A stretch of 64,000 nt of DNA, from the NCBI RefSeq assembly GCF_029989365.1, contig NZ_JAPRAQ010000011.1, positions 124,001-188,000 on the forward strand. The letters are read 5' to 3'. The DNA is from Bradyrhizobium sp. Arg816 (GTDB lineage Bacteria; Pseudomonadota; Alphaproteobacteria; Rhizobiales; Xanthobacteraceae). A program made the translations under genes and the position numbers. Every line of letters begins with the position of its first letter. Position 1 is the stretch's first letter. This document shows, in pieces, positions 36,282 to 44,940 of this stretch. Under the pieces are notes generated by a model. The model ran no database searches and was not told the origin of the DNA. It worked only from the letters and a program-made list of their open reading frames with translations.

Positions 36282-37067
36282 TCACCACCACATGGCCTGA
36301 CCGGGACCCTGGGTTGCGTCACGGTCAGGCACGTTGCGATCGAGCGAACGGTCGAGTGACGTCAGCACACTTCGCTTGAAATTCTCGAACAGCGGCGAAT
36401 TGCGGTCGCGCGGCCGGCCGAGATTGATCTCGATCTGGTCGAACAGCCGGCCCGGCCGCGGCCGCATCACCAAAACGCGATCGGCCAGCACCACGGCCTC
36501 GTCGACGTCATGTGTGACGAGGATGAGCGTCGGCCGCGTGTCGGCCCAGAGGTCGAGCAGATGATCCTGGAGATCCCTGCGGGTGAAGGCGTCGAGCGCC
36601 GAGAACGGCTCGTCGAGCAGCAGCACTTCCGGCTGCGGCACCAGCGCACGTGCAATCGCGACACGCTGCGCCTGCCCGCCCGAGAGCTCGCGCGGCCAGG
36701 CCTGCGCCTTGTCGGCGAGGCCGACGCGAGCGAGCGCGCGCGCCACCTTCTCGCGCCGCTCGGCCGCGGGCAGGTCGGCAAGGCCGAAGCCGATATTGTC
36801 GGCGACGCTGAGCCAGGGCAAAAGCCGCGGCTCCTGGAAGATGATGCCGATTTTTGCGTGCGGCGAACCGATTGCCTCGCTGTCGAGCGTCACCGTGCCT
36901 GCGCTCGCGCTGTCGAGGCCGGCAATGGCGCGCAAGAGCGTGGACTTGCCGCAGCCGGAGCCGCCGATGATGGCGACGATCTCGCCCTGTTTGATCTCGG
37001 CGGAGAAGCGCGCCAGCGCCTGCACGCCGTTGGGATAGGTCTTGCTGACCCGGTCGAGCGCCAGCAT
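36282..37067 (-). CDS. ABC transporter ATPase, sulfonate/nitrate type
   Basis: A 261-residue nucleotide-binding subunit of the SsuB/TauB-like group. Walker A is GGSGCGKSTLL, the Q-loop is FQEPRLLPW (typical of this group), the signature LSGGQAQRVAIARAL and Walker B LLLDEPFSALD. It powers import by the permease at 37072. The start (ATG 37067) lies four bases after the permease stop. The group takes up sulfonates, taurine, nitrate or thiamine precursors; the exact substrate is set by the binding protein. Confidence 0.92.
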   Translation of the reverse strand: MLALDRVSKTYPNGVQALARFSAEIKQGEIVAIIGGSGCGKSTLLRAIAGLDSASAGTVTLDSEAIGSPHAKIGIIFQEPRLLPWLSVADNIGFGLADLPAAERREKVARALARVGLADKAQAWPRELSGGQAQRVAIARALVPQPEVLLLDEPFSALDAFTRRDLQDHLLDLWADTRPTLILVTHDVDEAVVLADRVLVMRPRPGRLFDQIEINLGRPRDRNSPLFENFKRSVLTSLDRSLDRNVPDRDATQGPGQAMWW

Positions 37068-37071
37068 CACG

Positions 37072-37914
37072 TTACGCTCCCTTCGCGCGCCCAAAGGCGT
37101 CCTGCCAGCGCAGGAACGGCGCGGCCGCGACCTCGATCAGCCAGTCGGTGAGCTTGCCGAGGATGGCGAAGATCACGATCGCGGCCAAAATCTGCGCGGG
37201 CTTGCCGAGCTGCTGGCCGTCGAGCAGGAGATAGCCGAGGCCTTCGGAAGCGCCGATCAGCTCGGCCGCCACCACGAACATCCAGCCCAGGCCAAGGCCG
37301 ACACGCAAGGACACCACATAGGCCGGCAGCACCGCAGGCAGCAGGATGCGGCGGATCATGGCGAACCCGGAGAGGCGGAAGGTGCGACCGACCTCGACGA
37401 TCTTGCGATCGACGGAAAGGATCGCGCCCATCACGCCGAGATAGACCGGGAAGAACACGCCGACCGCGATCAGCGCGATCTTGGAGGTCTCGAAGATGCC
37501 GAGCCAGAGGATGAACAGCGGCACCCAGGCCAGCGAAGGGATTGCACGTAGCGCCTGCACGGTCGGATCGAGCAGCCGCCGCGCCAACGACCAATAGCCG
37601 GAGATGGCACCGAGCACGGTGCCCGCGATCACGCCGAAGGCGAAGCCGAGACCGACGCGCCACAGCGTTGCGGCGATGTGGGGGACCAGCTCGCCGGAGC
37701 GCGCAAGCTCGGTGATGGTCGCAAACACGCGCGAGGGCGGCGGCACCAGACGGCCGTTGGACCAGCCGAGCCAGACCACGAGCTCCCAGGCGAGCGCGAG
37801 GATGAGCGGCAGCAAGATCCCCAACATCGGCCGCGCATAGCGCGCGAGCCGCGAGGGTGCGGCGCTTTCGGCCGGTTCCGAGGTCTGTTGCAGCACTGGC
37901 GCGTCGGAGATCAT
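37072..37914 (-). CDS. ABC transporter permease, SsuC-like
   Basis: A 280-residue inner-membrane permease with six hydrophobic segments. The EAA loop is visible in IEVGRTFRLSGFAMIRRILLP, which contacts the ATPase. It is followed four bases later by the ATPase gene. Its start at 37914 has only a weak ribosome site; a longer frame to 38010 lies in the family E repeat. Together with the binding protein at 38127 it makes a complete importer of the aliphatic-sulfonate type. Confidence 0.9.
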   Translation of the reverse strand: MISDAPVLQQTSEPAESAAPSRLARYARPMLGILLPLILALAWELVVWLGWSNGRLVPPPSRVFATITELARSGELVPHIAATLWRVGLGFAFGVIAGTVLGAISGYWSLARRLLDPTVQALRAIPSLAWVPLFILWLGIFETSKIALIAVGVFFPVYLGVMGAILSVDRKIVEVGRTFRLSGFAMIRRILLPAVLPAYVVSLRVGLGLGWMFVVAAELIGASEGLGYLLLDGQQLGKPAQILAAIVIFAILGKLTDWLIEVAAAPFLRWQDAFGRAKGA

Positions 37915-37956
37915 GGCCGGTAGGAAGCGCGTCTGGTCGGGGAATGCAAGGGCGCC

Positions 37957-38124
37957 TCTTACCCTCCCCTGGAGGGGGAGGGTCGGCTCATGTTGAGCGA
38001 AGCGAGACATGAGACGGGGTGGGGTGACGGTCTCTCCGCGTCGAACAGTATCCGTGTGGAGAGATCACCCCACCCCGCTCGCGCTACGCGCGATCGACCC
38101 TCCCCCTCCAGGGGAGGGTAAGAA
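37957..38124. repeat. Family E composite repeat, copy 2, inside an operon
   Basis: Same outer arms as copy 1 (TACCCTCCCCTGGAGGGGGA) and the same GGGGTGGGGTGA/CACCCCACCCC inner arms, with a different central loop. It lies between the binding-protein gene and the permease gene, so transcription of the operon passes through it. Confidence 0.9.
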
Positions 38125-38126
38125 GA

Positions 38127-39098
38127 TCAATTCGTTGGCAGCGGGACCTGGTCGTCAATCAGGGCATCCAGCGTCGCCTTCACGTCGACCTTGGCATCGA
38201 CGACGCCGGCCTGCTGGAGGGCAAGGCCGGCGGCGAGGATCGACTCGCGCTGGGGTGCGCCGATGCGGCTGTGGGTGAGCTCGGTGCGCTCCTTGAGCTG
38301 CTTGTCGACGACGGCGTCCGGCAGCTTGGTCACGGCGATGAAAGTCTTCTTGAGATCATCGTAATTCGCCAGCGAATATTTGCGCGCCTCTTCATACACC
38401 GCGAGCACGCGGCGGGCGGCGTCCGGGTAGTCTTTCAAAAACTGCTCGCGCACATTGAGGATACCCCAGGTGTTGGCATCCGCCTTGCGATAGAACAGTT
38501 TTGCACCTTCCTCGACCTCGGCCTGCGCCATCATCGGATCGAGGCCGGCCCAGGCGTCGACGTCACCGCGGATCAGCGCGGTCTTGCCGTCGGCGTGCTG
38601 GAGCAGCACCGGCGTGATATCCTTTTCAGTCAGGCCTGCACCGAGCAGCGCGCGCACCAGGAAGATGTGCGGATCGGTGCCGCGCGTCACCGCGACGCGC
38701 TTGCCCTTGAGATCGGCAACGCTCGCGATCTTGGAGTCCTTGGCCGTCACCAGCGCGGTCCACTCAGGGCGCGAATAGACGTAGATCGACTTGATCGGGT
38801 TCCCGTTGATCTTCGCCACCAGCGCCGCCGAGCCCGCGGTCGAGCCGAAATCGATCGAGCCGGCGTTGAGGAATTCTAGCGCCTTGTTGGAGCCGGCCGA
38901 CTGCACCCAAATGATGCTGATGCCGTCCTTGGCGAATTCCTTCTCCAGCAGACCCTTCTGCTTCAGGACCATCGACACTGGATTGTAGGTCGCCCAGTCG
39001 ATGCGGATTTCCTTGAGCGGATCCGCCGCCCGTGCCGCAGGGGTCATGGCGAGCGCAACAGCCCCCGCCAACAGAATGCGTCGCGTAATCCCGGTCAT
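38127..39098 (-). CDS. Periplasmic sulfonate-type substrate-binding protein
   Basis: A 323-residue exported protein of the SsuA/TauA (NMT1-like) fold. A signal peptide (ITRRILLAGAVALAMTPAARA) precedes the ligand-binding lobes. Family pieces are IRIDWATYNPVSMVLKQKG, GSIDFGSTAGSAALVAKING and RGDVDAWAGLDPMMA. It captures sulfonates or similar molecules for the permease/ATPase below. GGAGG lies before the start ATG at 39098. A repeat separates this gene from the permease, which may allow more binding protein than permease. Confidence 0.9.
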   Translation of the reverse strand: MTGITRRILLAGAVALAMTPAARAADPLKEIRIDWATYNPVSMVLKQKGLLEKEFAKDGISIIWVQSAGSNKALEFLNAGSIDFGSTAGSAALVAKINGNPIKSIYVYSRPEWTALVTAKDSKIASVADLKGKRVAVTRGTDPHIFLVRALLGAGLTEKDITPVLLQHADGKTALIRGDVDAWAGLDPMMAQAEVEEGAKLFYRKADANTWGILNVREQFLKDYPDAARRVLAVYEEARKYSLANYDDLKKTFIAVTKLPDAVVDKQLKERTELTHSRIGAPQRESILAAGLALQQAGVVDAKVDVKATLDALIDDQVPLPTN

Positions 39099-39286
39099 GC
39101 CCAGCCTCCTCAAAAACTTCATTGTTTTTCAATGAGTTATTTCTAGAGGTCAACGAGAAAATCGCTATCCCGAAAGCCCGTCGGCTGAGAACAGATTTGC
39201 TCAAAGCGGGGCTTTTCCAGCATGGAACGACTATTGCCAGAGAATGGCGGGTGACAGCGCCTGTCACCTCTTATATCCGGTGAGAC

Positions 39287-42079
39287 ATGGACAGCGTCAC
39301 GACTGAGCACAAGCCAGAGGTGGACGATCGCTTCGACACCGCGCGGATCACCGCCGCGGTCGATGCGCTTGCCGAGAAGCATCAGGGACGTGAGGACACG
39401 TTCCGCACGGCCATGGCGCAATTGCTCAAGGCCGAGCTGATCGCGGCGCGCGCCGCGGCGCAGGCGATCCTGCTGAAGGACCGTCATGGAAGGCGCTGCG
39501 CCGAGCGGCTGTGCCACGTGCAGGACGAGATCATCCGCATCCTGTATTCGGCGGCGACCCGCCATCTCTACCGCTCGCCGATCCCGAGCGGCGCGGAGCG
39601 CATGGCGGTGGTCGCGACCGGCGGCTATGGCCGCGGCCTGATGGCGCCGGAATCCGACATCGATCTCTTGTTCATCCTGCCCTACAAGCAGACCGCCTGG
39701 GGCGAGCAGGTGGCTGAGGCCATTCTCTACTGTCTCTGGGACATGGGGCTGAAGGTCGGACACGCCACGCGCTCGGTCGATGAATCGATCCGGCAGGCGC
39801 GCGGCGACATGACCATCCGCACCGCGATCCTGGAAACGCGCTTCCTGACCGGCGACCAGCCGCTCTATGACGAATTGGTCGCGCGCTTCGACAAGGACGT
39901 GGTGCAGGGCACGGCATCCGAATTCGTCACCGCAAAGCTCGCCGAGCGCGAGGAGCGCCATCGCCGCGGCGGCCAGTCGCGCTACCTGGTCGAGCCCAAC
40001 GTCAAGGACGGCAAGGGCGCCCTGCGCGACCTGCACACGCTGTTCTGGATCGCCAAATACGTCTACCGCGTCCGTGATACCGACGAGCTGGTCGAGCGCG
40101 GCGTGTTCGACGCGCAGGAATACCGCACGTTTCGCCGCTGCGCCGACTTCCTCTGGTCGGTGCGCTGCAATCTGCACTTCTACTCCGGCCGCGCGGAGGA
40201 GCGCCTCTCCTTCGATCTCCAGCGCGAGATCGCGGTCCGGCTCGGCTACACCTCGCATCCCGGCATGCAGGACGTCGAGCGCTTCATGAAGCACTACTTC
40301 CTGGTCGCCAAGGAAGTGGGCAACCTCACCGCCATCCTCTGCGCCAAGCTCGAGGACCAGCAGGCCAAGCCCGCGCCGGTGCTGAGCCGGATGATGGCGC
40401 GGCTGCGCCCCGCCCCCGCGAAGCGCCGCGTCCCCGACAGCGACGACTTCCTCGTCGACAACAACCGCATCAACGTCGCCGCGCCCGACGTGTTCAAGCA
40501 CGATCCGGTCAATTTGATCCGGATCTTCCGCCTGGCGCAGAAGAACAACCTCGCCTTCCATCCGGACGCGATGCGCGACGTGACGCGCTCGCTCGGACTG
40601 ATCAACGCGCAGCTGCGCGAGAACCCGGAAGCCAACCGGCTGTTCATGGAGATCCTGACCTCGGACAACGCCGAGATCGTGCTGCGGCGGATGAACGAGA
40701 CCGGCGTGCTCGGCCATTTCATCCGCGCCTTTGGCAAGATCGTCTCGATGATGCAGTTCAACATGTATCATCACTACACCGTCGACGAGCATCTGATCCG
40801 CTGCGTCGGCTTCCTGCAGGACATCGAGCGCGGCGGCTTCGAGGAGTTCACGCTCGCCAGCGATCTCTTCCGCAAGATCCGGCCCGAGCACCGTGCGGTG
40901 ATCTACATCACGACGCTGCTGCACGACATCGCCAAGGGACGGCCGGAGGATCACTCGATCGCGGGCGCCAAGGTGGCGCGCCGGCTGTGCCCGCGGCTCG
41001 GCTTCAGCGCGGCCGACACCGAGCTCGTGGCCTGGCTGATCGAGGAGCATCTGACGATGTCCACGGTCGCGCAGTCACGCGACCTCTCCGACCGCAAGAC
41101 CATCGAGAACTTCGCCGCCGTGGTGCAGTCGGTCGAGCAGATGAAATTGCTCACGATCCTGACCACCGCCGATATCCGCGGCGTCGGCCCGGGCGTGTGG
41201 AACGGCTGGAAGGCGCAGCTGCTGCGCTCTCTGTATTATGAGACCGAACCGGTGCTGACCGGCGGCTTCTCGGAAGTCGACCGCGGCAAGCGCCTGACGG
41301 CCGCCTACGCCGAATTCCGCATGGCCTTCGCCGAGTGGCCGGCGGACGAGCTCGATGCCTATATCGGCCGGCACTATCCCGCCTATTGGCTCAAGGTCGA
41401 GCTGCCGCGAAAGATTCGCCATGCCCGCTTCGTCCGCTCCAGCGAACAGGCCGGCCACAAGCTCGCGATCAATGTCGGTTTCGACGAGGTGCGCGGCGTC
41501 ACCGAGCTGACGATCTTCGCCGCCGACCATCCCTGGCTGCTCTCGATCATCGCCGGCGCCTGCGCCTCGGCCGGCGCCAACATCGTCGACGCGCAGATCT
41601 ACACCACGACCGACGGCCGCGCGCTCGACACGATCTCGATCTCCAGGGAATACGACCGCGACGAGGACGAGGGCCGGCGCGCCACGCGCATCGGCGAGAT
41701 GATCGAGGACGTGCTGGAAGGCAAGCTGCGTCTGCCCGAAGTGGTGGCGCGGCGCACCGTGCGCAGCAAGGCGCGGCCGTTCGTGATCGAGCCGGAAGTG
41801 ACCATCAACAACCAGTGGTCCGACCGCTACACGGTGATCGAGGTCTCCGGCCTCGACCGCCCCGGCCTGCTCTACGAGCTGACCACAGCGATCTCGAAGC
41901 TCAATCTGAACATCGCCTCGGCCCATGTCGCGACCTTCGGCGAGCGCGCCCGCGACGTGTTCTACGTCACTGACCTCCTGGGCGCACAGATCAACGCGCC
42001 GACGCGCCAGTCCGCAATCAAGAGCGCGCTGACCCACGTGATGGCCGGCGACAAGGCGGTTGCTGCACCGGCGGCGTGA
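39287..42079 (+). CDS. glnD: PII uridylyltransferase/uridylyl-removing enzyme
   Basis: A 930-residue nitrogen sensor that adds or removes UMP on PII proteins according to glutamine. Domains are in order: nucleotidyltransferase (TGGYGRGLMAPESDIDLLF, with DxD), GlnE-like linker, HD domain for uridylyl removal (HHYTVDEHLIRC, then LLHDIAKGRPEDHS), and two ACT domains (about 720-810 and 840-910) that bind glutamine. Length agrees with alphaproteobacterial GlnD. It is divergent from the sulfonate ABC operon. No PII gene is in the window. Confidence 0.97.
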   Translation: MDSVTTEHKPEVDDRFDTARITAAVDALAEKHQGREDTFRTAMAQLLKAELIAARAAAQAILLKDRHGRRCAERLCHVQDEIIRILYSAATRHLYRSPIPSGAERMAVVATGGYGRGLMAPESDIDLLFILPYKQTAWGEQVAEAILYCLWDMGLKVGHATRSVDESIRQARGDMTIRTAILETRFLTGDQPLYDELVARFDKDVVQGTASEFVTAKLAEREERHRRGGQSRYLVEPNVKDGKGALRDLHTLFWIAKYVYRVRDTDELVERGVFDAQEYRTFRRCADFLWSVRCNLHFYSGRAEERLSFDLQREIAVRLGYTSHPGMQDVERFMKHYFLVAKEVGNLTAILCAKLEDQQAKPAPVLSRMMARLRPAPAKRRVPDSDDFLVDNNRINVAAPDVFKHDPVNLIRIFRLAQKNNLAFHPDAMRDVTRSLGLINAQLRENPEANRLFMEILTSDNAEIVLRRMNETGVLGHFIRAFGKIVSMMQFNMYHHYTVDEHLIRCVGFLQDIERGGFEEFTLASDLFRKIRPEHRAVIYITTLLHDIAKGRPEDHSIAGAKVARRLCPRLGFSAADTELVAWLIEEHLTMSTVAQSRDLSDRKTIENFAAVVQSVEQMKLLTILTTADIRGVGPGVWNGWKAQLLRSLYYETEPVLTGGFSEVDRGKRLTAAYAEFRMAFAEWPADELDAYIGRHYPAYWLKVELPRKIRHARFVRSSEQAGHKLAINVGFDEVRGVTELTIFAADHPWLLSIIAGACASAGANIVDAQIYTTTDGRALDTISISREYDRDEDEGRRATRIGEMIEDVLEGKLRLPEVVARRTVRSKARPFVIEPEVTINNQWSDRYTVIEVSGLDRPGLLYELTTAISKLNLNIASAHVATFGERARDVFYVTDLLGAQINAPTRQSAIKSALTHVMAGDKAVAAPAA

Positions 42080-42114
42080 GGCCAATCTCTCGGTCCCAAA
42101 ATGATTGTTGACCC

Positions 42115-42300
42115 ATGGCTGATTTTCTTCCGGTCGAGTCTTTCATCATCCAACGACTCGAACAGGGCGGACGGCGCGCGATCGAACGTCGTGCCGACCT
42201 TACCGACATTCCGATCGCTGATTTCGTCTCGCTTCAAGACGCGGAAGAATGGGTTGCCTGGAAACAGGGAACTCCGAGGATCAACCCCAATAGTACGTGA
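42115..42300 (+). CDS. Small hypothetical ORF after glnD
   Basis: A 61-residue reading frame beginning MADFLPVESFIIQRLEQGG. Nothing is recognised; it is rather polar and has no signal or membrane segment. No convincing ribosome site precedes the ATG. It lies in the 230-base gap between glnD and the convergent ogt gene and does not overlap either. It may be a real small protein or spurious. Confidence 0.35.
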   Translation: MADFLPVESFIIQRLEQGGRRAIERRADLTDIPIADFVSLQDAEEWVAWKQGTPRINPNST

Positions 42301-42309
42301 CGCTTCGGC

Positions 42310-42840
42310 TCAGACCTCAACCCCCTCATGTCTGAGCAGCCAGCGCTTGCGCTCGAGGCCACCGCCATATTTCACCAGCGAGCCGTCGGCGCCGATCAGG
42401 CGGTGACAGGGCAGCACCACGCTGATCGGGTTGGAGCCGTTGGCATGACCGACGGCGCGAATGGCTTTGGGCATATCGATCCTTGCGGCCAGCGTGCCAT
42501 AGCTCATCGTGGTGCCGGCAGGGATCTTTGCCAACGCGGTCCAGACCTTCTGCTGGAACGGCGTGCCGGCGATGCGCCATGCGACGCCCGAGAGCTGGCC
42601 GAGATCGCCTTCGAAATATGCTGACAGCGCGGTCTTCATCGCCGCCGGCGCGGACCGATCAACCAGGTCCACGGCGCCGTAGTGCAGGCGCAACAGCTCG
42701 CGCATGCGGGGCTCGTAGTCTTCCCAGTCGAGCGCGCGCAGCGCACCCTCGGCATCGGTGACGAGCAACGCGATCCCGATCGGCGTCGTCAGGCGATCGA
42801 GGCCGAATCGTTCAGGCGGTTTGGTTGATCGAACGGGCAT
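42310..42840 (-). CDS. ogt: Methylated-DNA-protein cysteine S-methyltransferase
   Basis: A 176-residue repair protein that transfers the alkyl group of O6-methylguanine to its own cysteine and is then spent. The acceptor is Cys145 in VVLPCHRLIG, and the helix-turn-helix with the arginine finger is in GTTMSYGTLAARI and KAIRAVGHANG. There is an N-terminal Ogt-like domain. The start is taken at ATG 42840; a GTG at 42864 would add eight residues. Confidence 0.95.
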   Translation of the reverse strand: MPVRSTKPPERFGLDRLTTPIGIALLVTDAEGALRALDWEDYEPRMRELLRLHYGAVDLVDRSAPAAMKTALSAYFEGDLGQLSGVAWRIAGTPFQQKVWTALAKIPAGTTMSYGTLAARIDMPKAIRAVGHANGSNPISVVLPCHRLIGADGSLVKYGGGLERKRWLLRHEGVEV

Positions 42841-42931
42841 TGCGACACCAGGCCATCGAAACACGCCATCGCACTTGCCATGCCGGCCGTGCTAACGTCC
42901 ACCCGAAAGCTGACGCTTTGGGGGGCTCAAC

Positions 42932-43294
42932 TTGATTCTGATCACCAATATCCTGGTGGCGCTGGTCGCCGCACTTCACGCCTACTTCCTGATCCTGGAG
43001 ATGTTTCTCTGGGACAAGCCGCTTGGCTTGAAGACATTCCGCAATACGCCTGAAAAGGCCGAGATCACGAAGGTGCTGGCGGCCAACCAAGGGCTCTATA
43101 ACGGCTTCCTCGCCGCCGGCCTGATCTGGGGCCTCGTCCACGGCAACCCTGCCTTCGCGTTCCAGATCAAGGCATTCTTCCTGCTCTGCGTGATCGTGGC
43201 CGGCGCCTACGGCGCGGCGACCGTCAGCACCCGCATCCTGCTCGTGCAGGCGCTGCCGGCGGCGATCGCGCTGGTTGCGCTGCTTCTGACCTGA
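42932..43294 (+). CDS. DUF1304 membrane protein
   Basis: A 120-residue protein with four membrane segments, beginning MILITNILVALVAALHAYF and including a conserved N-T-P-E-K and A-A-N-Q-G-L-Y-N-G-F. These match DUF1304, a family of unknown function. The start is probably the TTG at 42932, with GGGGGG six bases upstream. It is divergent from ogt. Confidence 0.85.
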   Translation: MILITNILVALVAALHAYFLILEMFLWDKPLGLKTFRNTPEKAEITKVLAANQGLYNGFLAAGLIWGLVHGNPAFAFQIKAFFLLCVIVAGAYGAATVSTRILLVQALPAAIALVALLLT

Positions 43295-43441
43295 TCCTCT
43301 TGACCTGAGACGCTACGGCGCAGCGTCGCGATCCTTGCGCGGCGCCGGACCTTCCTCCACACTCTCCGACAGCGATGGCGACCGTTGCAATCAACGGGAA
43401 AAGACCGTCGACCGGAAATTCCGTCAGGAGGAACAACCAAG

Positions 43442-44668
43442 ATGAACAATCGCAGAGCCTTCATAGCTGCCACGGCGGCGCTCGCCTTCGCGTTCTCCGC
43501 CAGCCAAGCCCTCGCCCAGAAGAAATATGACACCGGCGCGACCGACACCGAGATCAAGATCGGCCAGACCGTGCCGTTCTCCGGCGCCTATTCCGTCTAC
43601 GCCAATATCGGCAAGACCCAGGCCGCCTATTTCAAGATGATCAACGATCAGGGCGGTATCAACGGCCGCAAGATCAATTTGATCCAGTATGACGACGCCT
43701 ATTCGCCGCCGAAGACGGTCGAGCAGGTGCGCAAGCTCGTCGAAGGCGACGAAGTGCTGTTCACCTTCCAGATCATCGGCACGGCCGCGAACGCCGCCGT
43801 GCAAAAATATCTTAACGGCAAGAAGATCCCGCAGCTGCTGGCCTCCACCGGCGCCGCACGCTTCAACGATCCGCAGAACTATCCCTGGACCATCGCCTAT
43901 AATCCCAACTACGTGTCTGAGGGACGCATCTACGCCAAGTACATTCTCGCCAATCACCCCAATGCCAAGATCGGCGTGCTCTACCAGAACGACGACATGG
44001 GCCGCGACTATCTCGCCGGCCTCAAGAGCGGCCTCGGCGACAAGGCCGCCGGCATGATCGTCGGCGAGGTGTCCTACGAGGTCACCGACCCGACCGTCGA
44101 CTCGCAGGTGGTCAAGCTGAAGTCGCTCGGCGCTGATCTTTTCTACGATGCGTCGACGCCGAAGTTCGCGGCGCAGGCCATCAAGAAGGTGGCCGAGCTC
44201 GGCTGGACGCCGGTGCACATCCTCGACATCAATGCGAGCCCGATCTCGGCGACGCTGAAGCCGGCCGGCCTCGACATCTCCAAGGGCATCATCTCGACCC
44301 AATACGGCAAGGAGCCGAGTGATCCGCAGTGGAAGGACGATCCGGGCGTGAAAGCGTTCTTCGCCTTCATGGACAAGTATTTCCCCGAAGGCGACAAGCT
44401 CAACACGGTCAACACCTATGCTTATTCGGTCGCCGAGTTGCTGACGCAGGTGCTGAAACAGTGCGGCGACGACCTGTCGCGTGAGAACGTGATGAAACAG
44501 GTCGCCAACATCAAGGACTTCACCCCGAGCTTCGCGCTGCCCGGCATCAAGATCAACACCGGGCCGAACGATTATCGCGTCAACAAGCAGATGCAGATGA
44601 TGAAGTTCAACGGCGAGCGTTGGGAGCTATTCGGCCCGATCATCGAGGACAACGGCCCCGCGGGTTAG
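43442..44668 (+). CDS. Branched-chain amino acid-type ABC binding protein, copy 1
   Basis: A 408-residue exported protein of the Leu/Ile/Val-binding (Peripla_BP_6) fold. The signal peptide (RRAFIAATAALAFAFSASQALA) is followed by Q-K-K-Y-D, DTEIKIGQTVPFSG and the ligand-domain segment FQIIGTAANAAVQKYLNG. AGGAGG precedes the start at a distance of ten bases. No permease or ATPase gene is adjacent, so it is an orphan receptor that must use another transporter. It has a close paralog at 44941. Confidence 0.93.
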   Translation: MNNRRAFIAATAALAFAFSASQALAQKKYDTGATDTEIKIGQTVPFSGAYSVYANIGKTQAAYFKMINDQGGINGRKINLIQYDDAYSPPKTVEQVRKLVEGDEVLFTFQIIGTAANAAVQKYLNGKKIPQLLASTGAARFNDPQNYPWTIAYNPNYVSEGRIYAKYILANHPNAKIGVLYQNDDMGRDYLAGLKSGLGDKAAGMIVGEVSYEVTDPTVDSQVVKLKSLGADLFYDASTPKFAAQAIKKVAELGWTPVHILDINASPISATLKPAGLDISKGIISTQYGKEPSDPQWKDDPGVKAFFAFMDKYFPEGDKLNTVNTYAYSVAELLTQVLKQCGDDLSRENVMKQVANIKDFTPSFALPGIKINTGPNDYRVNKQMQMMKFNGERWELFGPIIEDNGPAG

Positions 44669-44674
44669 TAACTG

Positions 44675-44815
44675 CGTAGGGTGGATTAGCCCTGCAGATG
44701 CGCAAAGCGCATCTGCTCGGCGTAATCCACCCTTCGACATCCGTGGCAACAGAAGTGGTGGGTTACGCCTGGCGGACTGCGCTTCGCGCAGCCGCAAGAC
44801 TGACCCACCCTACGA
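44675..44815. repeat. Family B-related inverted repeat
   Basis: Two hairpins: GTAGGGTGGATTAGC with GCGTAATCCACCC around GATGCGCAAAGCGCATC, and GTGGGTTACGCC with GACCCACCCTAC around TGCGCTTCGCGCA. The GTAGGGTGG ends relate it to family B. It lies between the two paralogous genes. Confidence 0.82.
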
Positions 44816-44940
44816 ACTGCGCGTCTCCACCCACCTTGCGTTGCAGCAACGCCTCATCCACAATCGCCCTCAGCGGTGACGTCCTGTGCGCAAGCGCACC
44901 CGGGCAGATCATCGGCAATAACAAACTGAGGAAATTGCGA

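Noticed and set aside
39143-41050. Minus-strand open frame of 635 codons inside glnD
   Set aside because: Fully antisense to the well-supported glnD gene and lacks recognisable motifs.
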